This document shows positions 17,041 through 26,100 of a stretch of DNA of 64,000 nt, one piece after another. The DNA is from Rhizobium sp. NFR07 (GTDB lineage Bacteria > Pseudomonadota > Alphaproteobacteria > Rhizobiales > Rhizobiaceae), in assembly GCF_900111905.1 (NCBI RefSeq), contig NZ_FOKM01000009.1, forward strand, positions 205,696-269,695, in the 5' to 3' direction. Both the position numbers and the translations under genes were made by a program. Positions within the stretch are counted from its first letter, which is position 1. Each line of letters begins with the position of its first letter. The notes under the pieces were generated by a model. That model was not told where the DNA came from. It searched no databases and was given only the letters and a program-made list of their open reading frames with translations.

Positions 17041-18831
17041 TTGACGAATTTTGAATCTCTTGGTGTTTCCAAGCAGATCGTCGCCACGCTGACCGCGCTT
17101 GGCATTGAAACGCCCACGCCGATCCAGGCGCAGGCTATCCCCCTCCTCCTCGAAGGCCGCGACCTGATCGGCCTCGCCCAGACCGGCACCGGCAAGACCG
17201 CTGCGTTCGGCCTGCCGCTGATCGAGCGCCTGCTCGCCGAAAACATCCGCCCCGACAACCGCACCACCCGTTCGCTGATCCTTGCGCCAACGCGCGAGCT
17301 GGTGAACCAGATCGCCGCCAACCTGAAGACCTTCGTCAAGGGCAAGCCGCTCAAGATCAACCTCGTCGTCGGCGGCGTGTCGATCAACAAGCAGCAGCTG
17401 CAGCTTGAAAAGGGCACCGACATCCTGGTCGCCACCCCTGGCCGCCTGCTCGATCTCGTTGCCCGTCGCGCCATCGGCCTGACGACGGTACGCTTCCTCG
17501 TTCTCGATGAAGCCGACCAGATGCTCGACCTCGGCTTCGTGCATGACCTGCGCAAGATCGCGAAAATGGTGCCGAAGAAGCGCCAGACCATGCTGTTCTC
17601 GGCCACCATGCCGAAGGCGATCGCCGATCTCGCGGCCGACTTCCTCACCGACCCGGTAAAGGTCGAGGTAACGCCTCCGGGCAAGGCTGCCGACAAGGTC
17701 GAACAGTATGTCCACTTCGTCGCCGGCAAGGGCGACAAGACGGAAATCCTGCGCAAGTCGCTGCTCGAAAATCCGGATGGCCGCTCCATCGTCTTCATGC
17801 GCACCAAGCACACTGCCGAGAAGCTGATGAAGCATCTCGACAATATCGGCTTCTCGGTCGCCTCCATCCACGGCAACAAGAGCCAGGGCCAGCGCGAACG
17901 CGCGCTCAAGGGCTTCCGTGACGGCGAGATCAAGACGCTGATCGCGACCGACGTCGCCGCCCGCGGTATCGACATCCCGGCCGTCAGCCACGTCTACAAC
18001 TACGACCTGCCGGAAGTGCCGGACGCATACGTTCACCGTATCGGCCGCACCGCCCGCGCCGGCCGCGACGGTATCGCCATCGCATTCTGCGCACCCGACG
18101 AAACGCTGCTTTTGCGCGATATCGAAAAGCTGATGGGCATCGAGCTCAAGGCCGCCTCGGGCGAGCGCCCCGAAGCCCTCAACCGTCCTGTTCGTGGCAA
18201 CGGCAACAACAATAGCCGCGGCGGCAACAAGGCCCGTGGCAATGGTGGCGGTCGCGGCAATGGCGGTGGCAACGGCGAAGCCCGTGGCCCGCGTCGTGAG
18301 CGTCCGGCCCGCAAGCCGTTCTTTGCAGCCGAGGGCGCCGAAGGCGTTTCTGCGGAGCGTGGCGAACGCCAGGAGCCTCGCGGCGAACGCCGTGGCGGCA
18401 ACAATCGCCCGCAGCGCGATAACCGTCGCAACGACGAGTTCCGCGGCCAGCGCCGCGGCGAGGAAGCACCGCGCGCAGCAGTCGACAACGACCTGGCAGT
18501 GAAGTCCGACTTCCGCCCGGCCAGGAAGGAAGGCGGCGAAGGCCGTCCGCAGCGCAGCGACAACCGCAAGAGCGTCGCCGGACACCAGGGCAGCGGCCAC
18601 CAGAACAATGGCCAGAAGCGTGATCACGCCGCCCACGGTGCCCATGAGCCGGCCAAGCAGCGCCAGACGCATCAGGGCGCAGGCAATGCCGGCGCCAACG
18701 CCCGCCCCGCCCATCAGGCCCAGGGCGAGGCCCGCGGTGAAGCCCGTGGCCAGGGCCGTGGCCCCGTTCGCTTCGGCGGCAACGACAACGGCGGCGGCGG
18801 TCATCAGGGCCGCAAGCGCCGCCCGGCATAA
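17041..18831 (+). CDS. DEAD-box ATP-dependent RNA helicase, RhlE type
   Basis: A 596-residue helicase. The Q motif (FESLGVSKQIVATLTALGI..TPIQ), Walker A AQTGTGKT, motif Ia PTRELVNQI, DEAD box LDEADQML, SAT motif, and motif VI YVHRIGRTARAGRDG are all intact in the first ~370 residues. The remaining ~210 residues are low-complexity, rich in Arg, Gly, Asn, Gln and His with RGN/RGG-like repeats, a typical RNA-binding tail. It probably acts in ribosome assembly, RNA decay or cold adaptation. TTG 17041 has GAAAGG 8 bases upstream and begins at the family's usual N-terminus; the ATG at 16999 adds 14 unusual residues. Confidence 0.92.
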   Translation: MTNFESLGVSKQIVATLTALGIETPTPIQAQAIPLLLEGRDLIGLAQTGTGKTAAFGLPLIERLLAENIRPDNRTTRSLILAPTRELVNQIAANLKTFVKGKPLKINLVVGGVSINKQQLQLEKGTDILVATPGRLLDLVARRAIGLTTVRFLVLDEADQMLDLGFVHDLRKIAKMVPKKRQTMLFSATMPKAIADLAADFLTDPVKVEVTPPGKAADKVEQYVHFVAGKGDKTEILRKSLLENPDGRSIVFMRTKHTAEKLMKHLDNIGFSVASIHGNKSQGQRERALKGFRDGEIKTLIATDVAARGIDIPAVSHVYNYDLPEVPDAYVHRIGRTARAGRDGIAIAFCAPDETLLLRDIEKLMGIELKAASGERPEALNRPVRGNGNNNSRGGNKARGNGGGRGNGGGNGEARGPRRERPARKPFFAAEGAEGVSAERGERQEPRGERRGGNNRPQRDNRRNDEFRGQRRGEEAPRAAVDNDLAVKSDFRPARKEGGEGRPQRSDNRKSVAGHQGSGHQNNGQKRDHAAHGAHEPAKQRQTHQGAGNAGANARPAHQAQGEARGEARGQGRGPVRFGGNDNGGGGHQGRKRRPA

Positions 18832-18859
18832 TTGCCGCCATTCGGCATGATGAAATGCG

Positions 18860-18890
18860 AACGGCCGGGCTCACGCCCGGCCGTTTCTTT
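18860..18890. terminator. Hairpin terminator of the helicase gene
   Basis: Stem ACGGCCGGGC, loop TCAC, stem GCCCGGCCGT followed by TTCTTTTTG. It is an intrinsic terminator for the plus-strand helicase gene. Confidence 0.8.
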
Positions 18891-18939
18891 TTGCATTCAC
18901 TGCACGGGCAGGCACACAGGCCCGGCCGGCATCAGAACC

Positions 18940-20706
18940 TCAAGACGCCAGCGCCAGTCCCTTGATCGCGGTTTTCGGCTGATAGATCGTATTCTTGCCA
19001 TAACCGCGATGTTCAGGGCCGAGCTTGGACGCGTCCGACCCCGGTTCGCGCTGCCACTTGCGGCGGTTTAGCTTGAAGCGCTTGACGAGATGTTCGAGTT
19101 CCCCGGCACCTTCGGCCAGCGCCTCTGACGTCGCGCTCATGCTGCCGACCATGGCCGCGTTCTGCTGCGTCATCTGGTCGAGCGAACCGATTGCCGAGTT
19201 GATTTCCGAAAGGCTGGTTGCCTGTTCCGCGGAGCCAGTGGCGATGGCCTCGACATTCGTCTCGATGGACTGGACGAAGTCCTGGATCTTCTTCAGCGCA
19301 TCCCCCGTCTGGCCGACTAGCCTGACACCTTCGGTGACCTCGGTGGACGAGTTCTTGATGAGACCCGAGATTTCCTTGGCCGCGGTAGCGGAACGCTGGG
19401 CGAGCTCGCGGACTTCCTGGGCGACCACGGCAAAACCCTTGCCGGCCTCACCGGCGCGAGCTGCCTCGACGCCTGCATTCAGCGCCAGGAGGTTGGTCTG
19501 GAAGGCGATCTCGTCGATGACGCCGATGATTTTGGAAATCTCGCGGGACGCATTTTCGATACGGGCCATCGCGTCGACCGTCGAACTGACGACTTCGACG
19601 GAATCGACGGCGGCGATGCGCGCCTCCTGCACCAGCTTGCGGGCCTCCGCGGTTCGTCCGGCCGATTCACGGACCGTCACGGTGATCTGTTCAAGCGCGG
19701 CCGAGGTTTCCTCGAGGGCTGCGGCCTGCTGCTCCGAGCGGCTGGCGATACCGCCCGCGCTCTCGCGCATCTCGCCGCTCTTGGTCGACAGCATCGCCGT
19801 CTCGGCGAGCACCTGTTCCAGCGTTTCCTGGAACTTGGCGAGCGACTGGTTGAAGTCATGCCGCAGATGTTCGAATTCCGGCACGAAGGGATCGTCGATC
19901 GTGATGCGGATGTTGCACTCGGCCAACCGCTCGAGACCGGCGCCGACTTCCTGCAGTGCCCGTACGCGGCCGGAGACATCGGTCGCGAATTTCACCACCT
20001 TGATGACCTTGCCCTCATCGTTGAGAATCGGGTTGTAGGTTGCCTGGATAAAGATCGCGCTGCCATCCTTGGCGATACGCTTGAACTCGTCGGCATAGAA
20101 CTCGCCGCCGGCAAGACGCGGCCAGAAACCGGCATATTCCTTAGAGGCGACATAATCCGCCTCGCAGAACATGCTGTGATGGCGACCCTTGATCTCGTCG
20201 AGGCTGTAGCCGAGCGCCGCGCAGAAGTTCTCGTTGGCGGTCAGCACCGTGCCATCCGGCTCGAATTCGATGACGGCCTGCGCGCGCGACAGGGCCGAGA
20301 TCTTGCCCTTGCTGTCGAGGCTTTCCAGCTTGGCAGCCGTGATGTCGGTCGCGATCTTCACAACCTTCACGACCTTCCCGCCGCGAACGACGGGGTTATA
20401 GGAAGCCTGGATCCAGATTTCTTCGCCGCTCTTGGTCAGGCGCCGGAACTGGCGCTGCTCGAACCGGCCGGATGCGAGCCCCGTCCAGAAGGACTTGTAT
20501 TCGGCCGTCGCGGCATCGGCGGGATGCATGAAAATGCGGTGGTGCTTGCCGACGATCTCTTCCCGCGTGTAGCCGACGGCCGCGCAGAAATTCTCGTTGG
20601 CATCGAGCACCGTGCCGTCGGGCGTAAAGGAGATGATCGCCTGCGAGCGACCGAAGGCTTCGAGAATCGCTGAGGATTCATTTCCGAGAAATGTAGAAAG
20701 CGGCAT
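18940..20706 (-). CDS. Soluble methyl-accepting chemotaxis protein with two PAS domains
   Basis: A 588-residue receptor without transmembrane segments. It has two similar PAS domains (residues ~18-125 and ~140-247), both with the ANENFCAA-GY pattern seen in PAS domains that can bind haem or flavin, then a signalling domain whose hairpin tip reads EIAFQTNLLALNAGVEAARAGE (with GFAVVAQEVRELAQRSA). It should sense an internal cue such as redox or oxygen and control CheA. ATG 20706 follows GAAGGG at 7 bases. The 190-bp upstream region is unusually AT-rich. Confidence 0.9.
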   Translation of the reverse strand: MPLSTFLGNESSAILEAFGRSQAIISFTPDGTVLDANENFCAAVGYTREEIVGKHHRIFMHPADAATAEYKSFWTGLASGRFEQRQFRRLTKSGEEIWIQASYNPVVRGGKVVKVVKIATDITAAKLESLDSKGKISALSRAQAVIEFEPDGTVLTANENFCAALGYSLDEIKGRHHSMFCEADYVASKEYAGFWPRLAGGEFYADEFKRIAKDGSAIFIQATYNPILNDEGKVIKVVKFATDVSGRVRALQEVGAGLERLAECNIRITIDDPFVPEFEHLRHDFNQSLAKFQETLEQVLAETAMLSTKSGEMRESAGGIASRSEQQAAALEETSAALEQITVTVRESAGRTAEARKLVQEARIAAVDSVEVVSSTVDAMARIENASREISKIIGVIDEIAFQTNLLALNAGVEAARAGEAGKGFAVVAQEVRELAQRSATAAKEISGLIKNSSTEVTEGVRLVGQTGDALKKIQDFVQSIETNVEAIATGSAEQATSLSEINSAIGSLDQMTQQNAAMVGSMSATSEALAEGAGELEHLVKRFKLNRRKWQREPGSDASKLGPEHRGYGKNTIYQPKTAIKGLALAS

Positions 20707-20899
20707 ATCCGGCCCTTCAGCAAACAAATTGATTATTATCAATATTGTGCTGCAGGCCCTGCTAAAATTGAGTTAATACTGAAGCAATAATAGAATTACA
20801 CCCAATAGATGCGTGAATAGAAATAATAAAAACCGGAAATTGCGCATCACCGAAACAGAAGTTCGTGGATTTCATTTGCGGGCGCGACACAATACCTGA

Positions 20900-21778
20900 T
20901 CATGACTTGGGTTTTCGATTGACCATCATGACGCCCAGCACGACGATGACCGTGCCGACGATCATCGGCCATGTCAGCGCCTCGCCGAAAAGGACGGCGG
21001 CTTCGATCGCCACCATTGGCGGCATCAGGTAGATCAACGAGGCAGCGCGCGACACCTGCCCGCGCCCGATTAGATAGAGCAAAAGCAGAACCGCTCCCAT
21101 CGAGATGCCGATCACCGACCAGGCCATGGCAGCGATTGCCTGATAGGTCCAGTCGAAACGCATCTGTTCCGTCAGCATCGCGATCGGCAGCGTGACGATG
21201 AAGGCGCCGACGAATTGCAGCGTTGCCGTGGTCCAGAGATCGCCATTCTGCAGGTAGCGCTTCTGGTAGAGCGTGCCGTAGGTGACCGAACTCATCGCCA
21301 CGAGATTGATGATCAGTGGAATGCCGAGCCCCGTCAACCCCGACGAAAGGCTCGCGATCAGCTGCGGCGAGATCGCAAGGAGGATGCCGGCAAAACCGAG
21401 AAACAGACCAACACGCTGCCGGCCGGCAAGACGTTCGCCGAGCAGGAACGGCGCGGCCAGGGCCGTCAGCAGCGGCTGCAACCCGGCGATGATGCCCGAC
21501 AGCCCAGACGGCACGCCTTGCCCGATCGCATACCAGACACCGGCAAGATAAAGCCCGTGCAGTAAGACGCCGGACAGCATGGCGCGGCCGGCCTGCGCAA
21601 GGCTTTCCGGCCAGCGCGCCCGGATGACGAGACAGACACTCACAAATGCGCAGGCAGCCAGCGCATGGCGCGCGGCCAGGAACGTCACCGGGTCGGCATG
21701 CATGGCAGCATATTTTGCGACGATCCAGCCGGTGGACCAGAGGAAGACGAAGATCGCCGGGGCAAGGCGGTCGAGCAT
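20900..21778 (-). CDS. EamA/DMT-family transporter
   Basis: A 292-residue protein with about ten hydrophobic helices arranged as two EamA repeats. The start, LAPAIFVFLWSTGWIVAKYA, and the mid-protein GIIAGLQPLLTALAAPFLLGERL are typical of drug/metabolite exporters in this family, followed by a second repeat ending GEALTWPMIVGTVIVVLGV. Members export amino acids, metabolites or toxic compounds; the substrate here is unknown. ATG 21778 has a GGGA ribosome site. It is divergent from the ATP-grasp operon. Confidence 0.87.
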   Translation of the reverse strand: MLDRLAPAIFVFLWSTGWIVAKYAAMHADPVTFLAARHALAACAFVSVCLVIRARWPESLAQAGRAMLSGVLLHGLYLAGVWYAIGQGVPSGLSGIIAGLQPLLTALAAPFLLGERLAGRQRVGLFLGFAGILLAISPQLIASLSSGLTGLGIPLIINLVAMSSVTYGTLYQKRYLQNGDLWTTATLQFVGAFIVTLPIAMLTEQMRFDWTYQAIAAMAWSVIGISMGAVLLLLYLIGRGQVSRAASLIYLMPPMVAIEAAVLFGEALTWPMIVGTVIVVLGVMMVNRKPKS

Positions 21779-22086
21779 GGGAGATTCCCGTGACAGAGGT
21801 GAAGCCCCAATAAGCGCCGCCCTCGCCACGGTCAAAGCAGAAATGCTGACGGCTATTTCAAGCCCGGCTGATCACACACTGAGCAGTTGGCGTTTTTGCG
21901 GGCAAGGTATTGTTTTACTGAACACAAGCGCAACCTAATCCATGCGCCGAAAACGTCGTTTTGGGGCCGGCGCGGCTTTCTTTTGGAACCTCAAGACCGC
22001 TCGCGATTTTGTCTTCGCCGATCGCGCATGGTTCTTGCATTGCCCTCTGCGTTGTATTCTTATGGCCAAAAAAGGGGATCGTTTCT
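21779..22086. other. Divergent intergenic region, 308 bp
   Basis: This gap separates the DMT exporter gene from the ATP-grasp operon and must hold both promoters. The second half is rich in runs of T and A. I see no strong inverted repeat or recognisable sigma motif and no convincing small gene. Confidence 0.5.
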
Positions 22087-23496
22087 TTGGCATTTGATGA
22101 AATGTTAACTGCGGAGAACCTTCCGCGCCCACCATACCAAAACTATCACGACTGGTACGCGGCCCAGGATACCGCGCATCTGATCCGCAAGACCCAGGAC
22201 GCGGAAAACATCTTCCGCAAGACCGGCATCACCTTCGCCGTCTACGGTCATGCGGACAGTTCAGAGAAACTGATCCCCTTCGACATCATTCCGCGCATCA
22301 TCTCCGCCCGCGAATGGCGCAAGCTCGCCCAGGGCATCGAACAGCGGGTGCTGGCGCTCAACGCCTTCCTTGATGACATCTACCACAAGCAGGAAATCAT
22401 CAAGGCCGGCCGCATTCCCCGCGAACTGATCGAGAAGAATGTCGCCTTCCTGCCCGAGATGATCGGCTTCAAGCCGCCGGGCGGCGTCTACACCCATATC
22501 GTCGGCACCGATATCGTGCGCACCGGCGAGGACCAGTTCTACGTTCTGGAAGACAATGCCCGCACGCCCTCCGGCGTCTCCTACATGCTGGAGAACCGCG
22601 AGACGATGATGCAGATGTTCCCCGAACTGTTCACGCTGAACAAGGTGCAGCGGGTGGAAGACTATCCGCGTCTCCTGCGCCAGTCGCTTTCGGCCGTCGC
22701 CCCTCCCGGCTGCAAGGGCAAGCCCCGCGTCGCGGTTCTGACGCCCGGGATCTACAATTCCGCCTATTACGAACACTCCTTCCTCGCCGACCAGATGGGC
22801 GTCGAACTGGTTGAAGGCTCCGACCTGCGCGTCATAGACGGCAAGGTGCAGATGCGCACCACCCGCGGCTACGAGGCGATCGATGTTCTCTATCGTCGCG
22901 TCGATGACGACTTCCTTGATCCCCTGACCTTCCGGGCTGATTCCGCGCTCGGCATTCCCGGCATCATGGATGTCTACCGCGCCGGCAACATCACCATCGC
23001 CAACGCCCCCGGCACCGGTATTTCCGACGACAAGGCGATCTATTCCTACATGCCGGAAATCGTCGAATTCTATACCGGCCGCAAGGCGCTGCTCGAAAAC
23101 GTGCCGACCTGGCGCTGTTCGGAGCCGGACAGCCTGAAATACGTGCTGGAGAACATCGCCGACCTCGTCGTCAAGGAAGTCCATGGCTCCGGCGGCTACG
23201 GCATGCTGGTCGGCCCGACCGCGACGAAGAAGGAGCGCGCCGACTTCGCCGAAAAACTGGCGGCCAAGCCGGGCAATTACATCGCCCAGCCGACGCTGGC
23301 GCTCTCCACCGTACCGATCTTCGTCAACAAGGGCGTCGCCCCCCGCCACGTCGATCTGCGCCCCTACGTCCTGGTCTCCGACAAGGTGAAGATCATCCCC
23401 GGCGGCTTGACCCGCGTGGCCCTGAAACAGGGGTCTCTGGTGGTCAATTCCAGCCAGGGTGGCGGCACCAAGGACACCTGGGTTCTGGAAGATTGA
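22087..23496 (+). CDS. Circularly permuted ATP-grasp type 2 protein
   Basis: A 469-residue protein of the CP-ATP-grasp (DUF404/DUF407) family. Landmarks are GITFAVYG, PFDIIPRIISAREW, NAFLDDIYHKQEI, VLEDNARTPSGVSYMLENR, and late VVKEVHGSGGYGMLVGP and LSTVPIFV near the ATP site. Comparative genomics has predicted that these ATP-dependent ligases work with the alpha-E and transglutaminase proteins encoded downstream to build or trim a peptide. The start is probably TTG 22087 (GGGG upstream); ATG 22102 is next. The gap to the alpha-E gene is 9 bp, so the genes form an operon. Confidence 0.9.
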   Translation: MAFDEMLTAENLPRPPYQNYHDWYAAQDTAHLIRKTQDAENIFRKTGITFAVYGHADSSEKLIPFDIIPRIISAREWRKLAQGIEQRVLALNAFLDDIYHKQEIIKAGRIPRELIEKNVAFLPEMIGFKPPGGVYTHIVGTDIVRTGEDQFYVLEDNARTPSGVSYMLENRETMMQMFPELFTLNKVQRVEDYPRLLRQSLSAVAPPGCKGKPRVAVLTPGIYNSAYYEHSFLADQMGVELVEGSDLRVIDGKVQMRTTRGYEAIDVLYRRVDDDFLDPLTFRADSALGIPGIMDVYRAGNITIANAPGTGISDDKAIYSYMPEIVEFYTGRKALLENVPTWRCSEPDSLKYVLENIADLVVKEVHGSGGYGMLVGPTATKKERADFAEKLAAKPGNYIAQPTLALSTVPIFVNKGVAPRHVDLRPYVLVSDKVKIIPGGLTRVALKQGSLVVNSSQGGGTKDTWVLED

Positions 23497-23505
23497 GGGC
23501 GTAAC

Positions 23506-24450
23506 ATGCTGGGAAGAACTGCAAACGGCCTCTACTGGATGTTCCGTTACATCGAGCGCGCCGAGAACATCGCTCGCCTCGTCGATGCCGGCCTGCGCGT
23601 CTCGCTCACCCGCGCCGGCTCCTCCGACGAGGACTGGCACGGCGTGCTTGAAAGCGCCGGCGTGCGCGAGGCCTATTCCGAGGTCCATGAAAAACTGACG
23701 GCATCGGATGCGATCGACTACCTGCTGCGCGACCGTTCAAACCTGTCGAGCGTCATGTCTTGCATCGAGGCGGCCCGCAACAATGCACGCATGGTCAGAA
23801 CCGCGCTTACCCGCGAGACCTGGGAAGCCACAAACGAAGCCTGGATCGACCTCAAGGCGCGGCTGTCGCGAAAACTCCGGCCTGCCGACATGCCAGAACT
23901 GATCGATGGCATCAAGCATCGTTGCGGCCTCATCCGTGGCGCCTTCCACGGTTCGATGCTGAGAAACGAGATCTACAATTTCGCCCGCATCGGCACATTC
24001 ATCGAGCGCGCCGACAACACCGCCCGTATTCTCGACGTCAAATATTACGTGCTCCTGCCCTCGATCAGCCAGGTCGGCTCGGCACTCGACAACATGCAGT
24101 GGGAATCGATCCTCCGCTCCGTCTCGGCGCATCGCTCCTACGGCTGGGTCTATGATGGCGACTACCAGTCTGCCAACATTGCCGACTTCCTGATCCTGCA
24201 GGTGCAGATGCCCCGCTCGCTCGCCTATTGCTACGAGAAGATCACCAGCAATCTCGGCTACCTTGCCTCCGACTACGACGGCGAGCGACTGAAGGCCCAC
24301 GAGACGGCGGACGCGATACGCGTGATGCTCAAACGCGGTTCGATCACCGAGATCATGGATCACGGCCTGCACGAGTTCCTCGAGGACTTCGTCTCACGCA
24401 ACAGCCAGCTCAGCGCCGAAATTTCCGACGGCTATCGCTTCTACCAGTAG
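23506..24450 (+). CDS. Alpha-E domain protein
   Basis: A 314-residue, all-helical protein of the alpha-E family. It opens with MLGRTANGLYWMFRYIERAEN, the family hallmark, and repeats a similar signature later (ARIGTFIERADNTARILDVKYY). The family almost always neighbours a CP-ATP-grasp protein and a transglutaminase, exactly as here. Its biochemical role is unknown; a scaffold or substrate-binding function within a peptide-ligation complex is inferred in the literature from gene context. It lies 9 bp upstream of the transglutaminase gene. Confidence 0.92.
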   Translation: MLGRTANGLYWMFRYIERAENIARLVDAGLRVSLTRAGSSDEDWHGVLESAGVREAYSEVHEKLTASDAIDYLLRDRSNLSSVMSCIEAARNNARMVRTALTRETWEATNEAWIDLKARLSRKLRPADMPELIDGIKHRCGLIRGAFHGSMLRNEIYNFARIGTFIERADNTARILDVKYYVLLPSISQVGSALDNMQWESILRSVSAHRSYGWVYDGDYQSANIADFLILQVQMPRSLAYCYEKITSNLGYLASDYDGERLKAHETADAIRVMLKRGSITEIMDHGLHEFLEDFVSRNSQLSAEISDGYRFYQ

Positions 24451-24459
24451 GACCTCTCG

Positions 24460-25311
24460 ATGCGGTTGAAGATCTCTCACACGACCGAATATGTCTATGA
24501 CGAACCGGTCCCCTACTCCCTTCAGCGCCTGAGGCTGACGCCCGTCAGCGGCCCGACGCAGAAGGTGCTCGACTGGTCCGTCACCGTCGACGGCGCCAAG
24601 ATCGAGACCGGCTATGCCGACCAGTTCGGCAACCGGACGGAGCTGGTTTCGGCCGAAGGCGCCGAGCACAGGATCCGCATCATCGCTTCCGGCGAGGTCG
24701 AAACCTTTGACAAGGCGGGCGTTTTCGGGGCCCACCAGGGCTTCTGCCCGCTCTGGCTCTTCCTGCGCGAGACCGCACTGACCAAGCCCGGCAAGCTGGT
24801 ACGGGAACTGGCGAAAAGCGCGAAGGGCGACAGCGAACTCGCCCATATGCATGCGCTGATGGATGCGATTCACGAGGCGGTCGCCTACACGCCCGGCACG
24901 ACCACGACGGAGACGACCGCCGAGGAAGCGCTCGCGGCGAAAACCGGCGTCTGCCAGGACCACGCCCATATTTTCATCTCCGCCGCGCGCCTGCAGGGCA
25001 TTCCGGCCCGCTATATTTCCGGCTACCTGCTGATGGAAGGCCAGGAGGAACAGGTCGCGACCCATGCCTGGGCAGAAGCGCATATCCCCGGCCTCGGCTG
25101 GGTCGGCTTCGACCCGGCCAACAAGGTCTGCCCGGATGATCGCTATGTGCGGATCGCATCGGGGCTCTGCTACCGTGACTGCGCCCCGATTTCCGGCATG
25201 CGCATCAGCCGCGGGGGGGATAGCCCGAGCGAGAACCTCAAGGTGTCGCTGACGGTGTCGAGCCAGACGCAGAGCCAGGGACAGCAGGAGCAGAGCCAGA
25301 CCCAATCCTGA
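24460..25311 (+). CDS. Transglutaminase-like cysteine protease family protein
   Basis: A 283-residue protein with an N-terminal beta domain (MRLKISHTTEYVYDEPVPYSL) and a transglutaminase core. The catalytic triad is visible: Cys165 in TGVCQDHAH, His202 in ATHAWAEA, Asp218 in GFDPANK. The C-terminal ~20 residues form a low-complexity Gln/Ser/Thr tail. Bacterial members act as peptidases or amide-exchange enzymes. It is the third gene of the ATP-grasp/alpha-E/transglutaminase operon. No signal peptide is present, so it works in the cytoplasm. Confidence 0.92.
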   Translation: MRLKISHTTEYVYDEPVPYSLQRLRLTPVSGPTQKVLDWSVTVDGAKIETGYADQFGNRTELVSAEGAEHRIRIIASGEVETFDKAGVFGAHQGFCPLWLFLRETALTKPGKLVRELAKSAKGDSELAHMHALMDAIHEAVAYTPGTTTTETTAEEALAAKTGVCQDHAHIFISAARLQGIPARYISGYLLMEGQEEQVATHAWAEAHIPGLGWVGFDPANKVCPDDRYVRIASGLCYRDCAPISGMRISRGGDSPSENLKVSLTVSSQTQSQGQQEQSQTQS

Positions 25312-25381
25312 TCTCCGAACCGGTCGCAAGCCCGGCACCACCTCCGTCTGATTGCATGCGCACCGGAATCGAGGTGAGTTT

Positions 25382-25882
25382 ATGCTGTTCGGGCAATCGG
25401 TCTTCCAGTCGGTGCTGACACGCCTGAAGGAAGAAGAGACGGACGAGGAAGAAGCGGATGTGGCGGTCGCGGATTTTCGTATCCGCGGACTCGGCGCCGG
25501 CTTCGTCGCACCGACCGAAGAGCATTCGGTTGCGACCGAGGCCGATATCGAGGCCTATTTCGCCTATCTGCCCGATGAGCCTGGCGAACAATCATCAGGT
25601 GCCGGCGACACTCTCCCTGAAGAGGTCCATGTCGACGAAACGCAGGCAGAAGGCGCGCTCGTTCCCGAACATCTGCTGCGGCTGACGGAAGCGGAGATTG
25701 CCGAGGATCTGGCGATTTCGGCCGACGACACGGAGGCCACTCTGGCGGACAAGCGTCGCCAGTTCGCCAAGACCAATCACCCCGACCTCGTGGCCGCGCA
25801 ATTCCGCGACAATGCAACGATCCGAATGACGATCGCCAATCAGCTGATCGACCGGGCGATCAAGGGCCTGTTCTGGCGCTGA
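25382..25882 (+). CDS. J-domain-like protein with acidic N-terminal region
   Basis: A 166-residue protein. Residues 1-98 are acidic and probably partly disordered. Residues ~100-160 look like a divergent J domain: a helix LTEAEIAEDLAI, a second helix TLADKRRQFAKT running into the HPD motif (133-135), then a third helix IRMTIANQLIDRAI. J domains stimulate the ATPase of DnaK-type chaperones through HPD. It begins 70 bp after the transglutaminase gene on the same strand, with GAGGTGA before ATG 25382, so it may belong to the same operon. The specific role is unknown. Confidence 0.7.
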   Translation: MLFGQSVFQSVLTRLKEEETDEEEADVAVADFRIRGLGAGFVAPTEEHSVATEADIEAYFAYLPDEPGEQSSGAGDTLPEEVHVDETQAEGALVPEHLLRLTEAEIAEDLAISADDTEATLADKRRQFAKTNHPDLVAAQFRDNATIRMTIANQLIDRAIKGLFWR

Positions 25883-25886
25883 CTGC

Positions 25887-26096
25887 CTATTCCTGCGGCT
25901 CGGAAGGCTTGTTGGCCGGCGGATCTTTCCGTTCGATGAACAGCTTATAGGCCGCAAACAGCCCGACCACCGCGACGATGCCCGCCCAGACCGGGGATCC
26001 CATATAGAGTTCGATCCCCACCCAGGTGGCGCATGCGACGACGATGAGCACGCGCCGCCACAGGGCATCGTAGAACGGATGGTTCGGATCGATCAT
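25887..26096 (-). CDS. Small DUF3329-like membrane protein
   Basis: A 69-residue protein starting MIDPNHPFYDALWRRVLIV, with two hydrophobic segments (LIVVACATWVGIELYM and VWAGIVAVVGLFAAYKLFI) and a charged, proline-containing tail. The DPNHPFY-LWRR start is typical of the short rhizobial DUF3329 proteins. Function is unknown; it should sit in the inner membrane with two helices. It is 4 bp from the end of the convergent J-domain gene and just upstream of the ROK gene on the same strand. Confidence 0.75.
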   Translation of the reverse strand: MIDPNHPFYDALWRRVLIVVACATWVGIELYMGSPVWAGIVAVVGLFAAYKLFIERKDPPANKPSEPQE

Positions 26097-26100
26097 TCTG

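Noticed and set aside
16615..18804. A 729-residue open frame on the minus strand
   Set aside because: Antisense to the DEAD-box helicase and the end of the permease; its Ala/Val-rich text comes from the helicase's Arg/Gly repeats.
20707..20899. TTGAT-N4-ATCAA repeat upstream of the PAS chemoreceptor as an iron-response box
   Set aside because: The spacing does not fit the TGA-N9-TCA RirA box and the stretch is simply AT-rich.
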